DNA from: Pseudobacter sp.
GTDB lineage: Bacteria; Bacteroidota; Bacteroidia; Chitinophagales; Chitinophagaceae
Direction of reading: 5' to 3'
Assembly: GCA_017849455.1 (NCBI GenBank)
Contig: JAFIGX010000007.1
Coordinates: forward strand, 68,208-132,207
Length of the DNA stretch: 64,000 nt
In this document: positions 27,599-35,520 of the stretch, piece by piece
Position numbering within the stretch: the first letter of the stretch is position 1
Layout of the letters: each line of letters opens with the position of its first letter
Notes under the pieces: model-generated
The model's input: only the letters and a program-made list of their open reading frames with translations
Told to the model about the DNA's origin: nothing
Database searches by the model: none
Program-made: the position numbers and the translations under genes

Positions 27599-28318
27599 TC
27601 ATCCCAATGACGTATTACGCTGCATTACACGGGCAATGGCCTTTCCGAGTTTGTCTTCGCCGGTTTCACAACGCAGTGTATCGATATCTTTCAAAAAGAT
27701 CATTTTCCCTTCCTGCAAATACATGACATCAGTAGCCAGTTCATCCAGGTCACTCAGGATATGGGAGGTGATCAGGATGAGTTTGTTCTTCATTTTTTCC
27801 AGCATGATCTTTTCTTTCAGTATCTCAGATGAGACCGGATCGAGACCTGCTGTAGGCTCATCGAGGATCAAGATATCCGGGTTGAAATAGAAAGCCAGCG
27901 CTGCGCTCACTTTTTGCCGTGTGCCGCCGCTCAACGTCCGCATCGGTTTTTCAAAGATCGACATGAGATCGAACCTGATCAGCATATCGGTATCCACCCC
28001 TGCTTCCGGCATCTTTCTGATATCTTTCATCATCCTGAACAAATGGCCGATCTTCATATTATCGGGGTAGCGGCCAATTTGCGGCATATAACCGATCCGG
28101 CTTCGGTAAGAAGGATCATCATTAATGGGGTTTCCATTCACGAAAATATTTCCCTCATCAGCTTTTACCATTCCCAGAATGGATTTGATCAATGTCGTTT
28201 TGCCTGATCCATTGGGACCGATCAATGATATTACCTGCCCATTATCAAACATTGCATTGATATTATCCAATGCCTGCAGCTTTTTGAACCGCTTTTTCAA
28301 ATTCTCGATCCGCATCAT
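27599..28318 (-). CDS. nosF: NosF, ABC ATPase for nitrous oxide reductase maturation
   Basis: A 239-residue ATPase. Walker A is GPNGSGKTT (near residue 35), the signature is LSGGTRQKVS, and Walker B is ILILDEPTAGLDP. It powers the NosFY transporter in the inner membrane. The ATG overlaps the nosD stop by four bases, indicating coupled translation. Normal length. Confidence 0.94.
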   Translation of the reverse strand: MMRIENLKKRFKKLQALDNINAMFDNGQVISLIGPNGSGKTTLIKSILGMVKADEGNIFVNGNPINDDPSYRSRIGYMPQIGRYPDNMKIGHLFRMMKDIRKMPEAGVDTDMLIRFDLMSIFEKPMRTLSGGTRQKVSAALAFYFNPDILILDEPTAGLDPVSSEILKEKIMLEKMKNKLILITSHILSDLDELATDVMYLQEGKMIFLKDIDTLRCETGEDKLGKAIARVMQRNTSLG

Positions 28319-29547
28319 AGTTTATTAGGCTTTATCATGGGATTGTTATCCACCAGGTTCTCGGGGGTAAGGCCAGGAATAGCCTTTTCGGCTTTATCCA
28401 GGAGAGAAACGATAAAACTTCTCATCAATACCAAAGTGGTGGGATTTTGTTCCACTACCACTGCATACATGCTCACCGGGTGGTAAGGAACATCGCCAAT
28501 GCCATCCCTGTTCATATCATATCCTTCGTATTTATCCCAGTAGTTGTTGTTGAACCTGTTCAGCACCATTGTGCCATTGGTTGCCACATCGAAGGAGTTT
28601 CCGTAAAAATTGTTTTGATAAAATGTATTGTCGTCGCAACTGGCCTGTACCTTCAGTGCCCAACCGTTTGCCTGAAATATATTTTTCCCGATCCCGATAC
28701 GACTGCTGCCTTCCATATAGATCCCCACTGTATTCTGAATAAATCTGTTATGGAGAATATGGCTGTCCGAAATATCCTTTAACAAAATGCCATAGGCGCT
28801 GGCGCCCCAGTTCTTGTCGAAAAGGTTATTCTCCATCCTGACATGCTTACTGTACATCACAGCTACACCGGCCCCATTATTCTCAAAAGAATTGCCCAGG
28901 TACGTATCATCATGTGAAAACATAAAGTGAAGCCCATACCGTACATTTTTTAAGCTCTTATTATTTTCAATGATGGACTTCGAAACAAACTCAAGGTAAA
29001 TACCATCACGATGCCCGCTGATCTTATTGGACGCGATCAGCATGTCGCTGCATTTCCAGAGGTGTATACCATTGCCCGATAAATGTTCTGTTTTATTGGT
29101 ACCTATGATTGTATTATTCCTGACAATGGAGTTGGTAGAGTTCGCAATATGAATTCCAAAGAATGCATTCGTTATGGTGTTGTTTTCGATCAGGATATTA
29201 GTAGCGTCGATGATCTTCAATGCTGCAAAGTCGTTCATGGATGAATAACCGGCATTGGCAAAATGGATGCCCCTGATCGAGATGTTGGTCCCGGTAAGCG
29301 TTAGTATCTCGTTCTTATGATCTCCATCCAGGATGGGTTCATCGACACCGATCAGATGGATTGATTTATCGATAATGATATTGCCTTCCTTATAAGTACC
29401 TCTTTGCAATAAAACGGTATCGCCTGCTTTCGCCATACTTATTGCCTGGCGCAAAGTGTTGACGGGCCTGTTTTTCCCGATTATGATCGTGTTACCCGAT
29501 ACATAGGTAACATTCAGCAGGCATAATATAGCCAGCAGGGGTCTCAC
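28315..29547 (-). CDS. nosD: NosD, periplasmic beta-helix maturation protein for NosZ
   Basis: A 410-residue exported protein (signal peptide LLAILCLLNVTYVSG). It is built of right-handed beta-helix (NosD/PbH1) repeats with regular asparagine ladders such as ILIENNTITNAFFGIHI, SIVRNNTIIG and SIIENNKSLKNVRYGL. NosD works with NosFY in building the CuZ centre of N2O reductase. It overlaps nosF and the nosL-containing gene by four bases each. Confidence 0.93.
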   Translation of the reverse strand: MRPLLAILCLLNVTYVSGNTIIIGKNRPVNTLRQAISMAKAGDTVLLQRGTYKEGNIIIDKSIHLIGVDEPILDGDHKNEILTLTGTNISIRGIHFANAGYSSMNDFAALKIIDATNILIENNTITNAFFGIHIANSTNSIVRNNTIIGTNKTEHLSGNGIHLWKCSDMLIASNKISGHRDGIYLEFVSKSIIENNKSLKNVRYGLHFMFSHDDTYLGNSFENNGAGVAVMYSKHVRMENNLFDKNWGASAYGILLKDISDSHILHNRFIQNTVGIYMEGSSRIGIGKNIFQANGWALKVQASCDDNTFYQNNFYGNSFDVATNGTMVLNRFNNNYWDKYEGYDMNRDGIGDVPYHPVSMYAVVVEQNPTTLVLMRSFIVSLLDKAEKAIPGLTPENLVDNNPMIKPNKL

Positions 29548-30584
29548 TTGACAAGAATGTTATATAAAGTAGCCCAGTTGGTTATCCTGCTGCCCACTAT
29601 TTCAGCAGCTTTCTTTTTAGCCTCCGCCTGATCTTTAAAAGCGGCCGCATTCCCTCCCATCGGGCTTTTCAGCTCAGAGCTTACCACGAACTCAACTGCA
29701 TGTACTTTTATGAACTCATTGATGTTGATATAGTTCACAAATAAGGTCTGGTGTATATCTCCCATTTCAACGCCTCGTCTTTTCATAAAAGCTGCCATAC
29801 AATGGGCATCATCGAATTTGTAGATCTTTCCTTTTTTTGTTACGATCTCGGCTCCAAATTTCGGGTCCATGATCGTCATTTTGCATTCAGCACAATTATC
29901 TTTTCCAGCAGCTATCTTTTCGGGCTGCGGGTTGCAGCCTGTTAAATAAACTACTGACAGTATTATCATAGCAGGGGCCAGTATTTTCCTGGGTCGCATC
30001 ATGGTGCTTTTTTTTAGGTGTTTGCGCCATTCAATAAACCAAATGAGGAAGAATAAAGCTGATATAGCCACGATTACCCATCCCCCAATATCAGGGTAGG
30101 AGTAGGAATCGAAATTCAATAATTTTTTATGCCCTATTAATGGTGGCTGGTACGACATACCCGGAACTTTTATTGGCGCTGTCGGATCGAGATTATGTCC
30201 ATAGTCGTACTCCCATTTATAAAAATCCACCATGGCGGCAATGCCGGCGATCATAGCAAGACCGAGATACCCAAACAATAATTTTCGGCTGCCTGTAATG
30301 GCGATCACCAGGCCAAAAAGAATGAAGAAGCCTAAAATGTAAACCAGGAAGGAGAATTCGGGGAACATTTCTTCCTTGATATGCTTCATACCTATATAAT
30401 GGTTGAGGCCATTGATGATCTCCACCTGGCCTGTGATCTTATTCAACCATATCTGCATGGATAATCCTTCAGGATACTGAGGGGCTATCAGGTAAATTGA
30501 CCAGACCGGAACAAAAAACAACATACACATGACCAACGATCCGATCGCAATAACAATCCTGGAAATAGAACTCATCTTTTTCAT
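29544..30584 (-). CDS. nosL: Four-helix membrane protein fused in frame to NosL copper chaperone
   Basis: A 346-residue frame with two parts. Residues 1-194 have four membrane segments and resemble the NosB-like membrane protein of other clade II nos clusters. Residues 195-346 are a complete NosL: a lipoprotein signal from Met195 (ILSVVYLTGCNP), the copper motif CAECKM, and DDAHCMAAF. NosL delivers copper to NosZ. The joint is an A8 tract (minus strand 30015-30008) just before Met195. With seven A's the first protein would stop at a TGA overlapping the nosL ATG, a classic coupled pair. The fusion may therefore be a recent one-base insertion, a slippage site or a sequencing error; separate NosL could still start at Met195. 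Confidence 0.88.
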   Translation of the reverse strand: MKKMSSISRIVIAIGSLVMCMLFFVPVWSIYLIAPQYPEGLSMQIWLNKITGQVEIINGLNHYIGMKHIKEEMFPEFSFLVYILGFFILFGLVIAITGSRKLLFGYLGLAMIAGIAAMVDFYKWEYDYGHNLDPTAPIKVPGMSYQPPLIGHKKLLNFDSYSYPDIGGWVIVAISALFFLIWFIEWRKHLKKSTMMRPRKILAPAMIILSVVYLTGCNPQPEKIAAGKDNCAECKMTIMDPKFGAEIVTKKGKIYKFDDAHCMAAFMKRRGVEMGDIHQTLFVNYININEFIKVHAVEFVVSSELKSPMGGNAAAFKDQAEAKKKAAEIVGSRITNWATLYNILVK

Positions 30585-30601
30585 ATAACCTGAATAGGTA
30601 A

Positions 30602-30628
30602 GGGGCGGATGCTTTGGGCATCCGCCCC
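30602..30628 (-). promoter_or_regulatory. Strong stem-loop between nosZ and the nosL-containing gene
   Basis: GGGGCGGATGC at 30602-30612 pairs perfectly with GCATCCGCCCC at 30618-30628 around a five-base loop. No T-run follows on the minus strand. It begins ten bases after the nosZ stop, so it probably protects the 3' end of nosZ mRNA or lowers read-through into the accessory genes. Confidence 0.65.
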
Positions 30629-30637
30629 GGCTTTAAT

Positions 30638-32668
30638 TTATCGCATGGATGTAGCTTTCAAAGTATCCTTCACCGGTGTTCCATCTGTAGTCACCGCCGG
30701 TTTGTTGGTACCGGTGCTGAAATAGAGGGCAACATTGGAACCAACCGGAGATACTCTCAGGTAACCGGACATTTCCTGGTGTAGTGCAGAACAGAAGTCG
30801 GTACAATAAAAAGGGAATATCCCGGTCCTGTCGGCAACCCATTTCAGTGTTTGTGTTTCGCCCGGCATGATCAGTATCTCGGCATTATTGGCGCCTTTGA
30901 TAGCAAATCCATGTGGTACATCCCAATCCTGCTCCAGGTTGGTAACGTGGAAATACACTTCATCTCCGAGTTTCACACCCTCGATATTATCAGGTGTAAG
31001 GTGAGAACGGATGGCTGTCATCCAAACATGCACCTGGTTCCCTTTGCGTTCCACTTTGGTCTGCGCTTCACCCTTTGTAGCGTAGGGATGGGTGTTCTCT
31101 TCTATCTTGAATATCTTTCTCTGTTTATCTTTTATGAGGCTGGCGGGCAATGCTTCCGCATAATGCGGTTCGCCTGTTGTGGGGAAGTCGAGCAACAATT
31201 TCATTTTTTCACCGCTGATATCATATAACTGGGCACTCTGTGTTAGCTCAGGCCCGGTGGGCAGGTAACGGTCTTTGGTTATTTTGTTATAAGCGATCAT
31301 ATATTTTCCATACGGTTTGGAAGTAGGCCCACCGGGAATCGAAAGATGTCCAATAGAATAATAGGTGGGAACACGATCAAGCACTTTCAGATCGCTGATA
31401 CTCCATTTTACTATTTCAGATGATACGAACATGGACGTATAGGCATTCCCTTTTCCGTCGAATTCGGTATGCAAAGGGCCAAGGCCAGGCTTGACAACCT
31501 CTCCATGCAGTGCCGCTTCATACCTGATAACCGGGATACCATCATATTCACCGTCGAAAGCTTTGTCGGCAATAGCTTGCTGAAGTTTGGTGTAGGAGAA
31601 TACCGGTATGCTTGCGGCCAGCTTACCGGATGCCACAATGTATTCGCCCGTCGGATCTACGTCGGTACCATGTGGTGACTTCGGACAGGGTATCAGGTAC
31701 AGCATACCCGGACAATCTGCCGGGTCCAGTACCAGCACCTCGCTCCTCATCGTTGAGGTAGCAGTATGAGTATTTTCATCGTATACGTTGTGTGCATATT
31801 TAACGGCCTGCTTTTTGGCCTTCCCTGCTTTAACATACTCTTCGGCTTTTTTCCAGTTCACAGCCATCACAAAGTCTTTATCTTTTGCGGAGGCATTGAC
31901 TTCCAAAAGTGTATTGGCCTTTTCGGAGTTATAACAGCTAAAGAAGAACCACCCATGCGATTTGCCTTTGCCGGCACGGGAAAGATCAAAGTTCACGCCC
32001 GGTGTGCGGATCTGGAATGCGATGTTCATTTCACCGGAAGTTGGGTCGATAGCAACAAAACTGATAGATCCCTTGAAGTTTTGCTTATAGGTATTGATAG
32101 GCACATCCCCGTTCTGATCGTCGAGTGGTACACTAAACCGTGTTGCTGCTACAACGTATTCAGAATTTTCTGTAATGAACGGAGAGGCATGGTTTCCGGC
32201 GCTATTAGGAATTTCCAATATTTCTGCGGTACGGAAAGTGGTAAGGTCAATTCGTGCCAGGCGTGGTGTGTTATTGCCATTGGCAAAAGCCCAGCGGCCA
32301 TCGTGTTCGCCCCTGGTTTGTGAAAGGGCAATATGGTGCAGGTCATCCCAGGGCACAAAACCATGCGATGTATTCAGCATAGGTTTTGTTTCTTCACTAA
32401 AACCATAGCCGCTTTCGGGAGATTGGGAAAAGACAGGAAGGATACGGAACAACCGTCCTGAAGGAATACCATAAATGCCTATTTGTCCATTAAAGCCGCC
32501 GGAAACAACATTGTAAAATTCATCATACTTGCCGGGAGCTACAAACGATTTGGAAGCATCGCCGACTGTGGCCGATTGGGCAGTTTTGGGTTTACAGCTC
32601 TGTATCGATAACAGGCAGGCAGTGCCCAGCATCAAAACGGAGCAGGTTTTGAAACAATGAAATTTCAT
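30638..32668 (-). CDS. nosZ: Nitrous oxide reductase NosZ, clade II (atypical)
   Basis: A 676-residue periplasmic copper enzyme reducing N2O to N2. The N-terminus is a Sec-type signal with a probable lipobox (LLSIQSCKPK) and lacks the twin-arginine motif of clade I enzymes. A seven-bladed propeller carries the CuZ histidines, including DDLHHIALSQTRGEHDGRW and CPKSPHGTDVDPTGEY. The C-terminal cupredoxin (about 560-640) holds CuA in DVPHGFAI and YCTDFCSALHQEMSGY (Cys, Cys, His, Met). It follows a cytochrome c gene by 39 bases and precedes the accessory genes. No nosR is present, as usual for clade II. Membrane anchoring by lipid is inferred. Confidence 0.96.
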   Translation of the reverse strand: MKFHCFKTCSVLMLGTACLLSIQSCKPKTAQSATVGDASKSFVAPGKYDEFYNVVSGGFNGQIGIYGIPSGRLFRILPVFSQSPESGYGFSEETKPMLNTSHGFVPWDDLHHIALSQTRGEHDGRWAFANGNNTPRLARIDLTTFRTAEILEIPNSAGNHASPFITENSEYVVAATRFSVPLDDQNGDVPINTYKQNFKGSISFVAIDPTSGEMNIAFQIRTPGVNFDLSRAGKGKSHGWFFFSCYNSEKANTLLEVNASAKDKDFVMAVNWKKAEEYVKAGKAKKQAVKYAHNVYDENTHTATSTMRSEVLVLDPADCPGMLYLIPCPKSPHGTDVDPTGEYIVASGKLAASIPVFSYTKLQQAIADKAFDGEYDGIPVIRYEAALHGEVVKPGLGPLHTEFDGKGNAYTSMFVSSEIVKWSISDLKVLDRVPTYYSIGHLSIPGGPTSKPYGKYMIAYNKITKDRYLPTGPELTQSAQLYDISGEKMKLLLDFPTTGEPHYAEALPASLIKDKQRKIFKIEENTHPYATKGEAQTKVERKGNQVHVWMTAIRSHLTPDNIEGVKLGDEVYFHVTNLEQDWDVPHGFAIKGANNAEILIMPGETQTLKWVADRTGIFPFYCTDFCSALHQEMSGYLRVSPVGSNVALYFSTGTNKPAVTTDGTPVKDTLKATSMR

Positions 32669-32707
32669 ACATGTAAATATTAAGTTGAGAAGAATAGTTT
32701 TATTGCT

Positions 32708-33184
32708 CTATTTAACTCCATCATTGGACCGCATAAATTCCAATATATGGCGTGAATCTTCTTTGGATATATTCTGATTCGGCATGCGCACCAGGCATTG
32801 TTCCAATAGTTTTTGTGCTTCAGGATCTTTTTCCAGCATCATATCCACGTTCGTGATCATATTCATGATCCAATGCGGTTCTCTTCTTTTGGTAACATCT
32901 TTCCAACCTGGTCCAACCAGCCTTTCATCGGTCAGTTTATGGCAGGCCTGGCATTTCAAATCATAGATCCCCTTACCGGCGCTCACCCACTGCTGGTTTA
33001 AGGGGGTAGTCAATTGAACTTCACCGGGCTTGATCTCAGTTCCATGCACTTCAGCTTGCTGGTCCTGTGGCGCTTCTTTTTTCGTGCCGGCAGGCTTTTC
33101 CTCTGCAGGTGTTTTTTCGTCGTTGCAGGCAAAAAGCAGGATGCCTGAAATCAGGGCGATCGCAAAGAATGGTTGGGGGCTCAT
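32708..33184 (-). CDS. Monohaem cytochrome c lipoprotein, first gene of the nos operon
   Basis: ATG 33184 (MSPQPFFAIALISG) gives 158 residues and a lipoprotein signal ending ILLFACNDEK. A low-complexity Lys/Glu/Pro linker (about 25-60) follows. The haem site is CQACHKLTDERLVGPGW (CxxCH), and the axial Met is likely in VRMPNQNIS. It is the likely electron donor to NosZ, placed 39 bases upstream of it in the same operon. The promoter at 33235-33300 serves this start. Confidence 0.9.
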   Translation of the reverse strand: MSPQPFFAIALISGILLFACNDEKTPAEEKPAGTKKEAPQDQQAEVHGTEIKPGEVQLTTPLNQQWVSAGKGIYDLKCQACHKLTDERLVGPGWKDVTKRREPHWIMNMITNVDMMLEKDPEAQKLLEQCLVRMPNQNISKEDSRHILEFMRSNDGVK

Positions 33185-33234
33185 GTTTTTGAATTGAAGA
33201 TTATGAATAAAAGACATCGGTATCTTTTATGGAA

Positions 33235-33300
33235 CAAAAGTATTTTGCTGCATAAATTTTATCGTTGATAACCATCATCGGGTTAACTGATATTCATCAA
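33235..33300 (-). promoter_or_regulatory. nos operon promoter with two FNR/CRP-like boxes
   Basis: TACTTTTG (minus, 33242-33235) fits the -7 element, 51 bases before the cytochrome start. TTGAT-AACC-ATCAT at 33265-33278 is centred 33 bases upstream of the -7 centre, close to the -41.5 position of class II CRP/FNR activators, and replaces a -33 element. CTGAT-ATTC-ATCAA at 33287-33300 is centred 22 bases further. Each differs from the FNR consensus TTGAT-N4-ATCAA by one base. The CRP-type regulator at 35521-36576 is the natural candidate to bind them. Confidence 0.6.
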
Positions 33301-33404
33301 TTCCCGGTAAGGTTGTCACGGATATTTTTGTGTTATATCAATAGCCCTAATAAAAAGATGCTTTTCTCGAAATCTTTCGGCTATGAAGTAAATCATGTAG
33401 TCTA

Positions 33405-33418
33405 CTGATATAAATCAT
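33405..33418 (+). promoter_or_regulatory. FNR/CRP-like box upstream of the second RIC gene
   Basis: CTGAT-ATAA-ATCAT keeps the TGAT-N4-ATCA core and lies 44 bases before the ATG at 33462. It may coordinate the divergent RIC/kinase/regulator operon with the nos operon, which would make the regulator autoregulatory. Confidence 0.45.
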
Positions 33419-33461
33419 TGCGCCCCGTATCATATCTGTTTATCATTGTACCTTTTAAATT

Positions 33462-34217
33462 ATGTTTTTACGATCTGTTATTATCGATGACGACAGCCTG
33501 GTTACCGACCTGGTCAAACAGGATTACCGTACCTCTGAAGTATTCAGGAAATATGGGATTGATTATTGTTGTGGTGGTAAATTACCGCTCAAAACAGCAT
33601 GTGCTATCCGCCAATTGGATACTGACATCATTAAAAAAGAGCTCAACGATATTGTCCGGAATATCCAGATATCCAGCTCGACTAATTTTACGGCGTGGAG
33701 CGTTGACTTTTTGATCGACTACCTGATCAATGTACATCATTCGTATTTGTTGGACCATCTTCCCGATCTGATCGACGCCATCGAACGATTTGTCAACAGT
33801 CATAAAACAAAATATCCCTACCTGGGCAAGCTGCCTGAAACGGTCCATCAATTCCGGGATGACTTGTTACCTCACCTTGAACATGAAGAAAACATCATCT
33901 TTCCTTACATAAAACAGATCGCCCATGCTTATCAAAGCAATGAATCTTATGCCTCATTACTGGTAAAAACGCTGCGTAAACCGGTTGAATTGATGATGAA
34001 GGATGAACATCGATATGTTTCACAATGCCTGCAAAGTTTAAGGGAACTAACCAATAATTATACGCCACCGGACAATGCCTGTATCTCGCACAGGGTGTGC
34101 TTTCTAAAGCTCAAAGAGCTCGACGACAACCTGGCGCAACATCTGTTTCTCGAAACCGAGATACTTTTTGTGAAGGCAATTCAAATGGAAAAAGAACTGT
34201 TATCGCAACGCATTTAA
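33462..34217 (+). CDS. RIC/ScdA/YtfE-family iron-sulfur cluster repair protein (copy 2)
   Basis: A 251-residue paralogue of the protein at 26022-26753. The ScdA signature is YGIDYCCGGKLPLKTAC (near residue 32). Hemerythrin-like ligands appear in VHHSYLLDHLPDL, HLEHEENIIFPYI, DEHRYVSQCL and HLFLETEILF. It heads the operon with the kinase and CRP-type regulator, divergent from the nos operon. Having one copy at the end of the nos operon and one in the regulatory operon suggests either specialised roles or a duplication. Confidence 0.9.
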   Translation: MFLRSVIIDDDSLVTDLVKQDYRTSEVFRKYGIDYCCGGKLPLKTACAIRQLDTDIIKKELNDIVRNIQISSSTNFTAWSVDFLIDYLINVHHSYLLDHLPDLIDAIERFVNSHKTKYPYLGKLPETVHQFRDDLLPHLEHEENIIFPYIKQIAHAYQSNESYASLLVKTLRKPVELMMKDEHRYVSQCLQSLRELTNNYTPPDNACISHRVCFLKLKELDDNLAQHLFLETEILFVKAIQMEKELLSQRI

Positions 34218-34244
34218 TTTAATTTCAGGAAGGGTATCGTTTGC

Positions 34245-34252
34245 TATATTTG
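34245..34252 (+). promoter_or_regulatory. Possible -7 element before the histidine kinase gene
   Basis: TATATTTG matches TAnnTTTG and lies 30 bases before the ATG at 34282, in the 64-base gap after the RIC gene. No clear -33 element is seen. It could give the kinase and regulator a second, constitutive promoter. Confidence 0.3.
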
Positions 34253-34281
34253 TATGAATTGCTCCACCAATCGACTATCGC

Positions 34282-35511
34282 ATGCTTGACCAGGCACACA
34301 TGATCTCGCTGTTTGAAAATGCCACGGAAGGCATTATCCTCACTGGCAGGAATGGCAAGATAGTGCTGGTGAACCCGGCAGCTGAACGAATGTTCGGGTA
34401 CACCAACACTGAACTTACCGACGAACCTATCGAAAAGCTGATACCCGACCGTTATAAAGCCCATCACCATCAACTGCGCAATGGATTTTATCAACATCCT
34501 TCCAACCGGGTAATGGGGCAAAACCGCGACCTGTACGGGAGAAGAAAGGATGGCGCCGATATTCCCGTGGAGGTTAGCTTAAGCCATTATAAAAAGGACG
34601 AAGAGCTTTTTGTGATTGCATTTATAGTGGATATTACCCGGCGAAAAGAGATCGAGCATAATATGCTGCAACAGCAAAAGCAATTGGAAAAAGTAAGTAA
34701 TGAAATAAGAAAACTGAATGCAGACCTGGAACTAAAGGTTGAAGAAAGGACCATAATACTAAAGGAGGCCTTGCAACGCCTGGAGCAATCACAGGCCGAA
34801 TTGAGCGAGGCCCTCGATAAAGAAAGACAGCTCAACGAGATCAAAAGCAGGTTCGTGTCGATGGCCTCCCATGAATTCAGGACCCCATTAAGTACAGTAC
34901 TGTCATCTGCATCTTTATTGTCAAAGTATAAAACGACCGAAGAACAGGAAAAACGGGACAGGCATATCGATAAGATCCGGAATTCGGTAAGACACCTTAA
35001 TGATATACTGGAGGATTTTTTATCACTCGGTAAACTCGATGAAGGAAAGGTGGGCACCACTTCCTCCGAATTCAATCTGCAGGAATTCATTCACGAAACA
35101 ATAGAAGAGATGAAGGGGTTGCTCAAACACGGGCAGCACATCGATTTCAGGTACCAGGGAAAACAGAAAATTTTTTCAGATAAAAAACTACTTAAAAATA
35201 TTATCATTAACCTGATCTCAAATGCCATTAAATTTTCCGATGAGAATAGCTCCATAGTTATTGACTGTTCGGTCGATGGCCGGTGGGCCCTTATTTCTAT
35301 CAGCGACGCAGGCATCGGCATTTCACGGGAGGACCAGGACCATTTATTTTCCAGTTTCTTCCGCGGCGCCAATGCCACCAATATTGCAGGGACCGGGCTT
35401 GGTCTCCACATTGTGAAACGTTACGCCGACCTCCTCAAAGGAAGTGTACAGTTGGAAAGTGAGCTAAACAATGGCACAACGGTAAGCATCACCATTCCTG
35501 TAACTGAATAA
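34282..35511 (+). CDS. PAS-domain sensor histidine kinase (possible FixL-like haem PAS)
   Basis: A 409-residue soluble kinase with no membrane segment. The PAS domain covers about 1-120 (FENATEGIILTGRNGKIVLVN) and includes the stretch IPDRYKAHHHQL and then GRRKDGADIPVEVSL. A coiled coil spans about 125-185. The HisKA motif is SMASHEFRTPLS (His197), followed by the ATPase boxes NLISNAIKF, DAGIGIS and GTGLGLHIVK. In FixL the haem ligand is a His at the place where His62 falls by eye; many related PAS proteins share this pattern without proven haem. It starts just upstream of the REC-CRP regulator and is its evident partner. Confidence 0.9.
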   Translation: MLDQAHMISLFENATEGIILTGRNGKIVLVNPAAERMFGYTNTELTDEPIEKLIPDRYKAHHHQLRNGFYQHPSNRVMGQNRDLYGRRKDGADIPVEVSLSHYKKDEELFVIAFIVDITRRKEIEHNMLQQQKQLEKVSNEIRKLNADLELKVEERTIILKEALQRLEQSQAELSEALDKERQLNEIKSRFVSMASHEFRTPLSTVLSSASLLSKYKTTEEQEKRDRHIDKIRNSVRHLNDILEDFLSLGKLDEGKVGTTSSEFNLQEFIHETIEEMKGLLKHGQHIDFRYQGKQKIFSDKKLLKNIIINLISNAIKFSDENSSIVIDCSVDGRWALISISDAGIGISREDQDHLFSSFFRGANATNIAGTGLGLHIVKRYADLLKGSVQLESELNNGTTVSITIPVTE

Positions 35512-35520
35512 AATCAACAG

